From Lunasporangiospora selenospora (Eukaryota; Mortierellomycota; Mortierellomycetes; Mortierellales; Mortierellaceae): a stretch of DNA of 15,944 nucleotides. Under the pieces are notes generated by a model. That model made no database searches, was not told the DNA's origin, and was given only the letters and a program-made list of their open reading frames with translations. The position numbers were made by a program, and so were the translations under genes. Shown here in pieces: positions 1 through 9,896 of the stretch. The stretch covers positions 1 through 15,944 of the forward strand of contig JAABOA010000377.1 in assembly GCA_015680635.1 (NCBI GenBank), written 5' to 3'. Every line of letters starts with the position of its first letter. Position 1 is the stretch's first letter.

Positions 1-137
1 TCTAATTGCTCTGCATTGTCGTCGCCAACACAGGGGAAAACGAGGACACGCATCCGAGCTAGCTCTGCACGACCGTGCTCCTCCTGCCACGTCCCAGAGC
101 CACATTCTTTAACCACCCCCGCCCAAACGAGTAAACT

Positions 138-3100
138 ATGCTGGAAGTCGCCTCACTCAGGACAGACAAGAAGACCTCTGCCGCACCGCCAGCACTCTCG
201 GACATGAAGAACAACAAGGACAAAGCCATGGTCCCGGTCAAGGACCACACTGAGACCAAGGAATCAGATGCCACCAACAGTTCAGTCTCAAGCCCAACCA
301 ACACCCAAGGTCAGGAACAGGTGCAAGTTCGGTCAACAGCAAACGATGCTGAAAATAGTCATGATCCTATGGACACATCAGCCGATGGCACCCGGTCGCC
401 ATCAACCAAGCCAGACGAAGACGAAGACATGAGAGGTCCTGAAGAAGACCCAGCAAGTATCGCTGCGCAGGAAACAGAGACGCCAGAGATGGAGAGTGTA
501 TCTCCAAAGAGCAATAATGGAATGGGTCAAGCAATCAGTCAGGAAGATCTTGATGGCGGGCTCTTGGATGGTGCGCTGGATGACTATGACATGGATCAAG
601 ATACTGAGGATACCGAGGTCGGGAATGGTGAAGATGGCTTTAGTGATGAGGATGATGAGGATGAGGATGATGAGGAAGCTGAGGAAGAGGAGGAGGAGGA
701 TAACGACAATGAAGAGGAAGAAAGGGCTCCAAAGCGAAACAACAAGTCGAGCCATGCACGGGACACACCTGACAGGGCTTCTCCAGCCACTACCTCAAAG
801 TCCGAAGATCATGATTTTAATACACACGAAGATAGTTCAAGTGAACGCCAGACCAAGGGCTCCAGAACAGCGCTTTCCGACGACTCTGACAGCGACCTTC
901 CTGAACCCGATGGAAGTGATAATGAAGAAGATGAGGATGAAGAAGACGAAGAGGAAGATGAGGAAGATGCTGATGCTGATGCTGAGGATGGGGACGACAA
1001 GGATATCGAGGATGAAGGGGACGATGAAGAAGATGAACCGCCTTCGAAATCAAAAGCCATCAAGAAGGATATTGCTCCGCCCCCTCCTCCTCCCCAGAAG
1101 CCTGTCCTGAATCGGCCATCGGCAACGGAGGAGGAGCTAAAGGACAGTGGCGACGATCTTTCTGAACTTTCGGATTTCGAGGACAGTGATGATTCCGACG
1201 AAGACGAACATATCTCAAAAGCAAATATTAACCAGAACGACAACTCAAAGAATGGACCCATTAGCACACCTACCTCATCAGGAAACAACAAAGCCTCCGC
1301 GTCCATGGGTGGACGTAAGCGATCCCTCCAGGAAGATAATAAGGAATCGGATAAGAAAGAGCTATTGCTGACCAAACCTGAACAGGAGGAAGAAGATAAT
1401 CAACAGATCCCCAATGGCCGCTCTCGACAGCAGTCAGACTCGCCAGAACGCAAACGAAATGCCTCCGGGGCCTCGGGCATTACTCAGTCAGACAAGGAAA
1501 CTGAATCGGAAACACATGAGGAAGATGCAGAAAAGGCAGTAGATGATGAAGAGGAAGATGCAGATGCAGGTGAAGAAGAAGGTGAGCTCCAATTTTAATG
1601 GTTGTCTATTAGGTTTTACTTTGTACCCGTACTCTCCATCCAGAATATTAACAACCTTGAACCCACGCCATCTTTTGTATCGACTGTGGTCAGATGCGGA
1701 AACAAAACAACTTCATAAGGATGCCCTGGAGGCATTGACAAGCATTGAAGTAGAGTTTGCAAGCCTCAGAGACAAGTACGACAATTGATTAGATGTAAAC
1801 ACTTTGAGTGCCACATACGACAATACCTTTATTCATCTTGTACAACTACCCGCATAATAGGATGTACGAGGAGCGGATGCTGGAACTGGAAAAAGAAGTC
1901 GAAATGATCCATGCAGGTACAGAAGAAATTTGAGGTTGCTATGCCCATGTGAGCAGACTGCATTTGGTATTCTCAGGGCTGGATTTATCATAGAGGATTA
2001 ACCTTGTCATGATGCTGCCTTTCCTATTGAATCAGGTACACATCCAGAGCTGACAGCATTGATGCAAGAGATTGAACATAAGCGGGAACAACGTCTGAGA
2101 GTAGCCGACATGGGCAAAAAGTACAAAAAGGACATTGCTCAGCACGAATACGATATTGCGGAATACAATGCTCACTGCACATATCAGGTATGCTTTTTCT
2201 TTTTTCTCTTTTCCTTTCTTTTTTTTTTTTATTCATATGAGGATGAAGATCATCTTGTTGAGCTCCTATTGACACATTGACACATTGACACGCAAACTCC
2301 GTTCGGGATTTGAAGTGAATGACTCTCCTGCAAACATGATGAACTAACACATTTTGTCTGCACCAAAAAAAATACCCTCTAGTCTGGTAAACGTAATTCT
2401 CGGGTGGACATGATGCGTACCCTCGGTCGGAAACAACGACAGCTAAAGCTCGAGCTCGATCTCTCTACAACAACCTACTGCTCTAACGGTAGGTAGTATG
2501 TTTACTATTACTATTATGGTGGTGATGGCGTATACATCTTGCTCAGTGTATTAATCCGTACCATTTTTCTTTCCGATCCTAACATAAAGCCATTTCCGAA
2601 AAATCGGCACTCGTGCGATCAAGAAAATACAGGAGGATAGAGGCTAATGAGCTAAAGATTGTCAACGAGCATCGCGGGTTCCCTGCTAGTGCTAAACCAG
2701 GCATGGTCACCAATGCCGAACTCGATCACGACTTTGAGGCTATGGAGGTAATAATCGTGAACCTCACTAATTCGCCTGATTCCATCTATGAGAATGCGGT
2801 CGGATGTAATTCTTTTTACATGGCCAGTTCGTAGTAGAGATTGTAGGGAAGAGAGACTAAGCCCAAGGGTCTACTTTCGTGCTTCACTCACAATTAGATT
2901 CCTCGTCCTGTACAACACCGACTACCGATTATTGAGCATGAGTCCCACATGATGAGGTCCACTCCAGGTCCACACAGCCACCATCTGCCACCGCAGCAGC
3001 AACAGCAACAGCAGCAGCAGCACCATCACCACCTTAACAATCCCCACCATCCACCATCCATACCTGTCCCGCCTTCGAATTCGTCTTCCACTTCGTCGTC

Positions 3101-3692
3101 GGCACGGCCTGTATATAACAACAACCGATGGTCGAACACCGTTGATTACCCACCTCCACCACCTCCACCATCCATGCAGCCCCCAGGAGGATATTATGGC
3201 AAGCCGATCTCTTTACCTTTTTCTTTTGTAGACTCTATTGGCGACTCTCCAATCCTCGATCAAGTGTGCTAATACTTGTATGATGGATCATTTCATTATT
3301 AGGCCCAAGAGAAGTAGAGATCTTTGTAGACGGGCCTAGATGTATGATCGACAACATCTGGTATCACCCCAATGACTCTGTTGTCGTGCTTGATGCTTCT
3401 ATCGGAAAGTACCATGCCAAGTATCTTTATCTGGCTAGTGATGAGGTAAAAAAAAGGGGGGGCGGAGGAGTGAAAATGATATGAAGCGATTACTTGACCA
3501 TTTTATTGAGCAATGTGACATTCAAAAGGCTGTGAGATACATGACCAAAGTCGGGCAGAAAGACTGACACTCTACACCTATGGTTACTTGACTTTGTACT
3601 AGATTATGCTGCAAAGGATGGATGGTTCCAAGACAAGGCTACATCTTGGATTGTTCAAGGGTCGCAAGCTGTGTATGCAGCCCAAACCATAG
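138..3692 (+). CDS. Dep1/Sds3/BRMS1-like subunit of Rpd3L/Sin3 histone deacetylase complex (9 exons)
   Basis: I reconstruct nine exons: 138-1581, 1694-1775, 1861-1916, 2036-2187, 2383-2488, 2590-2747, 2898-3198, 3303-3445 and 3603-3692. They sum to 2532 nt, giving 843 residues with all phases matching. The ATG at 138 follows an in-frame TAA at 132-134. Residues 1 to about 480 are Ser/Glu/Asp-rich with long acidic runs. Residues about 482-665 carry the Sds3-like coiled-coil domain (ALTSIEVEFASLRDK, MYEERMLELEKEVE, GTHPEL). A Q9H4 run and poly-Pro stretches follow. The last ~80 residues (IWYHPNDSVVVLD, then MDGSKTRLHLGLFKGRKL) resemble the C-terminal module of SUDS3. In yeasts and animals such proteins scaffold the Sin3-Rpd3/HDAC1 corepressor in the nucleus. 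The acidic N-terminus recalls Dep1, the C-terminus Sds3/SUDS3, so the orthologue is left open. Seven of the eight introns are GT-AG and one is GC-AG. Confidence 0.85.
2994..3032 (+). repeat. CAG/CAA-CAC/CAT triplet tract (Q9H4)
   Basis: Nine Gln codons mixing CAG and CAA are followed by four His codons, all in frame within exon 7 of the Dep1/Sds3-like gene. The tract lies just after the Sds3-like domain, in a Pro/Ser-rich linker. CAA interruptions usually reduce slippage compared with pure CAG. Length polymorphism between strains is plausible but cannot be seen here. Confidence 0.9.
3199..3302 (+). other. Predicted GC-AG intron in the Dep1/Sds3-like gene
   Basis: The coding frame of exon 7 (2898-3198) reaches TAT TAT G, followed by GCAAGC. 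The next clearly coding exon starts at 3303 after TTATTAG and must take one nucleotide from upstream to stay open. Only the GC donor at 3199 gives that phase (G|GC, Gly) without adding a stop. The nearby GT donors at 3228 and 3264 are phase 0 and lead to an immediate TAG. The exon after the junction encodes the conserved C-terminal module, so the join is needed. Confidence 0.65.
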
Positions 3693-4604
3693 TTTGCATT
3701 CGTTTTTTTCCCTCCCTCCCTCCCCTCCTCCACCCCTTTTTTCCCCCGTTTCACATGAATAAAAGACGCGGCTTGTCCATTTTACAAATAAACGAAGGGG
3801 GGGCATGGAGGAGCCTTTCATTTTCAATCTCCCACCCCTCACATGTATCATGTTGGATCTTCAATCTCTTTTCATTCTCATTGTTTGTTTGGCTGTCCAG
3901 GGAAAAAAAACGAATCTCGCCTCTTTTGTTCGTCAGTCTATCGAACTGTTGCAATCGTCTCCCTCCCCTCACAAGTTGCTGTGATTGTTGCCTTTTTTCC
4001 TTGACCTTTTTTTCCAACGCGATTTGCCCCTCAAAAGGGCAATTGGACCTGATCAGCGTGATAGGAGTTGGTTTTCTTTATAGATTTCCTTTCTTTTCTT
4101 CATGATCATCACCGACAGTGGAAGATAAACTTTGTAATTGAAGCTGGTTTGATGGAAAAGTTGAGTTTTAATTTAAAAAAAAAAAAGGTCTGCATGGGGA
4201 AAATGGTAACCCTCTTCTTTTTCGGGGGAGAGGAGGTCAACTATTTGCGATATGGCATTCATTCACAGGTGTGGACAGGGAAACCCCCCTCCTCCCCCTT
4301 TTTTTCTCGCCAACCACTTGCAATTGAAAAACAGTGTGAGAACTGCCGATACAACTTGTGTATTTGTGGAGGTGGGTTGAGAGGACATGATGATTGCTCA
4401 GGTACTTCTGTTAAAAATCTCGTCCGCGAGACATATGAAGACAGCTTTTGCACATTTGGGTTGTCTGATCCTCCTAACTCCCTTTTGTTAGTTTGTTTGT
4501 TTGTTTGGGAGGTTTTTTTTTCACTTTTTGCCTATCTGTCTTTTTTTTTTTGAAGGGATATGAGATGGCTAGACTCTTCCGTTCCTGCCTCTTTTTTTTG
4601 ATAC
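3693..4604. other. Gene-poor, pyrimidine-rich region between convergent genes
   Basis: No convincing gene is seen in these ~910 bp. The region lies between the stop of the Dep1/Sds3-like gene (plus strand) and the stop of the chromodomain gene (minus strand), so both 3' untranslated regions must fall here. The plus strand is strongly C/T-rich from about 3700 to 4020, with runs of Cs and Ts. There are homopolymers at about 4175-4187 (A) and 4540-4551 (T). Open frames on either strand are low-complexity and match no family I know. Confidence 0.55.
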
Positions 4605-5533
4605 TCAAAGTGTGAGCTTGTTCTCACTGATGTATCCATCCAAGATGTCCTTGCAACCGCTAAGGCTGCTCTTCTCTTGCCAAGTATTCTGATTCTTTGG
4701 ATATCCAACCCACTTGACTCTGAACATTTGTTTCCCACGAACTAGCTTGTGGCCCACAATGGACTCTACTTCGAATTCCTCCTCCATAGGGGTGTCACTG
4801 TCTTCACCATCATTAACGTCTGACATGGCAACATCCTCGTCCTTCCTGCCAGCGGCTCTCTTACGGAAAGCTGAGGCTGCTTTGAGACTGGAACCTATTG
4901 GATTGAGAGAAAACCAATCTTTTGCGTCAGTTTAATCTGATCACCAATGTTCATTGGCTTAATATCCTGGTAAAGATTAAGACCAATGCCCTTACCTTTG
5001 CCTCTTCCAACATGAGAAATTTTGCTCACAGGTGCTGATGCAACTGCTGGGCGCGTTTTCTTGGCTTGGGCAGGTTTGAAGTGGCTTCTCTCTGCCTGAC
5101 CAACTGATGAAGGCAGCTTGGAGATCTTTAAGACGGCAGCATTCACGGCAGCATTGCTTGCATCCTGTACAAGAGCCGCGTACAAGTGAGATAGCCGTTC
5201 AAGGGTGTCGTCAGTAACGTGTGAGCCTTCAGGGAGCGCGACCTCGAGAACGCCTCGAATGTGTTCTTGCGCTTTTTTAGATTTAATATATCCTGTTCTC
5301 TTGAAGCGACCCGCCTTTGGTGCGCCTAGTTCAGAGACAGTCTCGGTGGAAGCGATGGCAGCCAATGTAGGGTTTGTGGTGGCGTCAATTGAAGATTTGT
5401 TGAGGGATTGTTCCTTGGCTGCAGATGGGGATGAGGATGTCAGTTCTCCTGGGGTTGGGAGATCTGATCCATCCGAAAGATTCTCTGCCGAGATATTCCT
5501 GTTGGAATCGTTTTCAAAATCAGAGTCGCTCAT
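4605..5533 (-). CDS. Chromodomain protein (2 exons)
   Basis: Exon 1 spans 5533-4996 and exon 2 spans 4894-4605, separated by a 101-nt intron with a strong donor (GTAAGG), a branch-like ACTGAC and a CAATAG acceptor. Together they give 275 residues. The start at 5533 (MSDSDFEND) is preferred over the upstream in-frame ATG at 5647, whose 38 extra residues look like leader sequence. The C-terminal ~55 residues form a chromodomain: EFEVESIVGHK, FRVKWVGYPKNQNTWQ, CKDILDGYI. The Phe, Trp and Tyr at the aromatic-cage positions are present, so methyl-lysine (probably H3 tail) binding is plausible. The protein ends right after the domain, and no chromoshadow domain is seen as in HP1/Swi6. The N-terminal half is acidic, then basic, with a helical segment at about residues 85-130. 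The nuclear chromatin-reader role is inferred. A GTGAGA near the end (TACATCA|GTGAGA) could be an alternative donor extending the protein. Confidence 0.75.
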
Positions 5534-5964
5534 GTTGTCGGATTGTGCTTGACTGAGAACAATCAAGGAAGAATGATGGTTCAATACACGAGAAAATCCA
5601 CAAAATTCAAAACCATTTGAAGTAAATTTCTTTAACACAGCTCGCATCCATAGGAATACCTTGACTGGCTCTGCAGTGCTTGGATTTTCTTGACAATACT
5701 CTGGCGAAGAGTCATCACGTTGATGCAGTTGTTTTTGTCACCTCGTGTTTTGTTTGTACCCTTTTGCCTCCTTCCCAACTCACCCTCTCACATACGGTGG
5801 CTTTGCAGATACCAACTTTGCCTCCCCATGCAAGTCGATGCCAAGGCAAATGACCACCCCCCCCCCTCCCTCTCTTCTCCTTTCTTCTTGACTTTCTCCA
5901 CCAGCAGCAACATTCTCTTTTCCATCCACCTAGAACTCTCTCGTTAATTCAACAGTCAACAGTC
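5534..5964. promoter_or_regulatory. Region between divergent genes, likely shared promoter
   Basis: These 431 bp separate the start codons of the chromodomain gene (minus) and CHMP1 (plus), so both promoters and 5' leaders must lie here. The CHMP1 side, about 5850-5940, is strongly pyrimidine-rich on the plus strand with a C10 run near 5859. Pyrimidine-rich stretches before the start are common in fungal promoters. I see no clear TATA box or named operator. Confidence 0.5.
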
Positions 5965-7064
5965 ATGAGCAACCTTGAGAGTATGTACTCCCACAGAGCT
6001 GCAGCTTTGCTTTTGGTCCCATCATGTTTCTCTGTCCCTCATTCTCGGAGCCTGAAAGGGAAAAAAAGAAATGCATATTAAACGCCATTGACATTGTCTT
6101 GACTCCATTTCGTGCTTATGCCCGTAAACAGAAAGCCTGTTTCAACTTAAAGTATGGACCTTTTATTATTTTGTTGCACAGCAGCATTGGATGAAGCCAG
6201 GGGTGAAAAGAACGGATGAAAGAAGAGAGGCCAGGAACGAACCACCAGCTCAGCCATGTGTTGCTCATTCTTCAAAGTTGCATTTTGAATAGTAGCCACC
6301 ACAGGGGCTATTTGCTTTCTCTTTGGCCCTCCCTCTTCCTCCGTCTAGTCTATTAAGCCCTAGCTTGGAAACGTCTTTCTCTCTTCCCTCTTTCCACTTT
6401 TTTCCCTCTATCTATCTAGTTCACAACCAAGCAACTTCAACGCCAAGCCAAGAAGTGCACAAAAGATGAAGGCGTAGAGAAAAACAAGCTCAAGAGGGTA
6501 AATGACAATGACCCCTTGTGGAGTGACTCTCTATGTTTTGCATATCATTCTTTTTTTTTCCACGTGCCTGACAGTTTCTTTTCTTTGGGAGGCAATATGG
6601 AAGGTGCAAGGATTTATGCTGCCAACGCCATCCGGAAAAAGAATGAGTCTCTTAATCTTCTCCGCCTCTCTTCCAGAATCGACGCTGTCGCCAGTCGGGT
6701 CCAGACTGCAGTCACTATGCGGAATGTCACAATGTCGATGGCCAGTGTTGTCAAGGGCATGGACAAGGCAATGGAGTCTATGAACCTGGAAAAGATCTCT
6801 CTTGTGATGGACAAATTCGAGGAGCAGTTTGAGAATTTGGATGTGCAAACACAATACATGGAGAATACAATGGGCAACCAGTCGGCATTGACAACACCCT
6901 TGGAGGAGGTTGATACGCTTATGCAACAGGTTGCGGATGACCATGGATTGAAGATCAAGACAGCATTGGAGGATGCTCCAGATACCCTCCTTGGCCAGAG
7001 CAACAAGGAGGAGACAAAGGAGCAAGATGACCTCGCAGAGAGACTTCGAGCTCTGCGTGGATAA
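5965..7064 (+). CDS. DID2: CHMP1/Did2, ESCRT-III-associated protein
   Basis: Exons are 5965-5980 (MSNLE), a 20-nt micro-exon 6132-6151 (KSLFQLK across the junction), 6420-6497, and a long last exon ending with TAA at 7062-7064. The product matches CHMP1/Did2 through its length: TTKQLQRQAKKC, GARIYAANAIRKKNES, RIDAVASRVQTAVTMR, GMDKAMESMNLEKI. It ends in a MIM1 motif (DDLAERLRALRG) that binds the MIT domain of Vps4. The family forms the late part of the ESCRT-III lattice at endosomes and recruits Vps4 and Ist1 for multivesicular-body sorting. The joint between exon 3 and the last exon is unresolved. The interval 6498-6590 is in frame and free of stops, GTAAAT at 6498 looks like a donor, but the AG sites at 6574 and 6591 have the wrong phase for it. 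A donor at 6518 with the acceptor at 6574 would keep the frame. Expected length is about 200 residues. Confidence 0.88.
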
Positions 7065-7340
7065 TGAGAGGGTTAATAATGAAATTTTGTGGGAAAGCAC
7101 ACACTCTTGAAATACCAGATCGTCACCGAAATATGGAGGATCAGAAATCACCCGCCGACCACCCATCCACAGTGCCTCAAATGAGACTATCCTTCTCCAC
7201 AACATGGGCGCCTATAGTCCTTGATATAAAGAATGTTTTTATCGCTGCAAGCTTTGAAAAGCACTTTGGCTGGATCAGCTTTCTATTGATCAAACCCCAT
7301 GAGGCGGCATCAGGAGTACTCTGCATAGAAAAAGAAAATT
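7065..7340. other. Short 3' region between convergent CHMP1 and ALG6 genes
   Basis: These 276 bp lie between the two stop codons and must hold both 3' untranslated regions and polyadenylation sites. An AATAAT-like run near 7074-7080 is close to the CHMP1 stop, but I cannot assign a cleavage site. No gene is seen. Confidence 0.5.
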
Positions 7341-9693
7341 TTACTCCAACTTTGAGGGCTTGGTCACTCGCAATCCCATCTTGGGCGTGTTCACGAGTGT
7401 GAACTGACGATAGTTAAAGAAGATCCAGTAGAGTCCGAATCCAGCAGCATTCCAAAGAGAGTTCAGGACTGGATAGATATCTGGGTACCGAGCTGGTGGA
7501 GGGACCAGCAACTCTGCAAGATGGATCGACACTGTGACCAAAAGATTCAACTGTAGTTATAGTCAAGAGAAACAGAGATGAGAAGGAGAAGGAGGACAAC
7601 CATGCGGAGCAAATGGGTTCTATTAGACACAACGGCTACTCCAAGAATCGATACAATGATGACTGAGCAGACATTTCTCCGCGATATGAAAAACTTACAG
7701 TGGCTGCAAACTGCATAAGCCCGGAGGCGGTCTTGAAGGTACCCCAAGTCATCCAGATCCAAAATCCGATCAGCACAAAATAGGGCAGCTCCAAAGCTTC
7801 TTGACGAAGGAGTGGGAACATGCTGAACGTTGCCATCGTATTGAAGAGCGATGCTGCTGCGGGTTCGTCCAAGATCAATAGAGTCACTGGAAGTGCAGGG
7901 ATAAGGATTGACTTTTCATGTACCTGGAATGAAAGCAAGAAGAACGAGAGGGAGGCGTTGATCATGCTATAGATCAATCCTCGCTTGGTGGGCTTTACAA
8001 GCAAGTGAAGGCATGATGGGAGGAAAGCCAACAATGTGGCCAATGTGCTTTTGTAGTTGGAATGTGAGACAAAACAAAGGAATAGATTAGTATGAAATAG
8101 CGGGCATGCACACCTCTGCTAATGTTGAAGACTCCAATATATTCACACAAAGACTTTTTTTTTTCCAAATCCGTACCTGAATTTAAGAAGATCCTTGGTA
8201 TCAAATATATCGCGAATCTTGACGACAACATTGACAGCACACCAAACATTCGCGACCTTGTCCTGATAGAGACCACGGAAGACGGGAAAGATTCTGTTGA
8301 TAACTTGAAGGATTTCTTCTTGAGACTGGAGCCATGGCGAAAAGAGAAGGCCCAGAGTCAATATCACTGCGATGCCGAGTTTAATCAACTTCCAAATGCT
8401 ATTTGGATAAAATAATAATATGAAAAAAACGGAGCCGTTAGTCTGTTGAGCTAGGGACTATGGATATTTATCATGAGAACGACCTTCATCTTGCAACTTA
8501 CCATCCAAAAAAGCCCTGACGAAGGGACTTGCCCAGCAAGTACGAAAACACAGCAGGCGAAAAGTAGAGTGCCATCTGCTTGAATCCCAAAGCAAGGCAA
8601 AAGAAGATACTTCCAAGCACGTCCTGATCGTTCAAGAAACAGGCCACAGCCCAAAGAACAAAACCCAACATGACAGAGTTGTACTGGAAATGACCATGAT
8701 CAATCAAGATAAGGCCTGGTTGCAGGAGAATAAGGATCAAGGCCGTGTGCTGACGCGTCCAGGGCTTGTTGTCGAACCAACGTTTGACAAAGACGATCAC
8801 GCCAGAAAGATAGACTACCAGATCGCAAACAAGGACGGTGGCTCGCATATAGAGCTTTGCTTCCTGAGACTCGTACCCGCGTGAGGTCTCCCATGCATAC
8901 CATTCAGGATTGATCAAGTTGCCACTAAGAGTCGATTTTTCACGGTTAGTGCTAGAAGAAAGCACACAACACACACGAGAGAGAGAGCGTCGATGTTTTG
9001 AAAAGAAGAAAGGGGAAGGGGAAAAAATCTTACACGTAACCACAGATCCAGGAAACATAGGCGGTCAAGGGTGGATAATCCAGATCCCACCACTTGGACT
9101 TGTCAGAATACCACTGTCGGACGGGGCGATGCAAAGTCAACTCCATCCAATGCCTTTGAGCCTCATAGTCGCCGAATCTTGGAGGAACGCCCAATCCTTT
9201 TTTTTTTTTTAAGAAAAAAAAAAAGAATATTGATGGATGTTGGCTCAATATTAACCTCTTTTCTCCTTTTTCCTTTTTTTTTATGCCACCTGCAAAAAGA
9301 TCCACGAACAGGATCCATTAAAGTTTCTCGTTTACCTGAATATGGTCCAAGACTGATGGTGCAGCGAACTAGTACGGCAATAGCAATTGCAATCCACGGA
9401 GCATATCTCTTGAGCTGGTTCTCCTCGAGCCAAATCGAGTACCGGTGAACAGCCAGTGAGAGTTTGGAGGAGGACACGGTGGTGGTTGTAGTAGAACTCT
9501 TCTTGGTTCCTGATGCTTCGACATTGCCTCCATGTTCATGGATGGTGGTCGCGAATGTGGTGGTGCTGGTGGTGCTGCTCGCCCATGATGCCTCATTGCC
9601 TTTGGTCCATGAGGTGGATGATGTTGAGGAAGAACTATTGCTGGTGTTCTTGGACTTGGAGCTGCCCTTGGCTCGAAGCGAAGGTCCTGCCAT
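7341..9693 (-). CDS. ALG6: ALG6, dolichyl-P-Glc:Man9GlcNAc2-PP-dolichol alpha-1,3-glucosyltransferase (6 exons)
   Basis: Exons are 9693-9336, 9196-9034, 8924-8502, 8398-8177, 8047-7699 and 7550-7341. They sum to 1725 nt, giving 574 residues with all phases consistent and GT-AG introns. The enzyme adds the first glucose to the lipid-linked oligosaccharide in the ER lumen. Family hallmarks in order: a first membrane segment after a Ser/Thr-rich cytosolic tail; [13 protein letters not shown], whose Asp (about residue 129) is the proposed catalytic base; [85 protein letters not shown] and VANVWC favour ALG6 over the paralogue ALG8. Many hydrophobic helices fit this GT-C-fold enzyme. The ~95-residue low-complexity N-terminal tail makes it longer than the usual ~510-550 residues. 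The gene converges with CHMP1. Confidence 0.93.
9198..9225. repeat. T13/A11 adjacent homopolymers in ALG6 intron 1
   Basis: On the plus strand a run of 13 T is followed by AAG and then 11 A. This is a near-perfect inverted repeat that could form a short A/T hairpin. It sits at the 3' end of ALG6 intron 1, so on the transcribed strand a U-rich tract is followed by an A-run directly before the acceptor AG at 9197-9198. Confidence 0.85.
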
Positions 9694-9896
9694 TAGCTTC
9701 GAGTTGAAAATAAAAAATAAGGATGAAGGTTCCTTTTGCTCTGAAAATGCTAATTTTATAGAACTCCTTCAGCTCGGAGCTCACGTGTAATAGAAAGTGC
9801 TCCTTGAGCAGGGGTATTATCTCTCTATTCGATTGTAGGATGCTCCTCCTAGACTTTCTTTCTTTCTTCTGCTTCATTACTCAAAGTCTACTGTAA
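9694..9896. other. Intergenic region upstream of ALG6
   Basis: These 203 bp separate the ALG6 start from the stop of the upstream minus-strand gene. They must contain the ALG6 promoter and 5' leader as well as the 3' end of that gene. The stretch 9841-9880 is rich in TTTC repeats on the plus strand (GAAA on the transcribed strand). No specific site is identified. Confidence 0.45.

Noticed and set aside
402-755. Minus-strand hydrophobic Leu/Ile-rich frame resembling a membrane protein
   Set aside because: Antisense of the acidic coding region produces Ile/Leu/Phe codons in this frame. There is no independent evidence for a gene.
809-1375. 188-codon minus-strand frame rich in Ser
   Set aside because: It is the antisense shadow of GAT/GAA/GAG-rich acidic codons in the Dep1/Sds3-like exon and has no domain of its own.
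3671-4553. Plus-strand frames with Phe/Leu/Ser-rich translations and a Cys-containing piece
   Set aside because: Composition follows the pyrimidine-rich DNA. No conserved motif is seen and the Cys residues do not form a known finger.
6531-7205. Long minus-strand frame antisense to CHMP1
   Set aside because: The plus strand in the same place is an unmistakable CHMP1. The antisense frame is a by-product.
8122-8415. Plus-strand 97-codon frame antisense to ALG6 exon 4
   Set aside because: It overlaps conserved ALG6 coding sequence on the other strand and has no family features.
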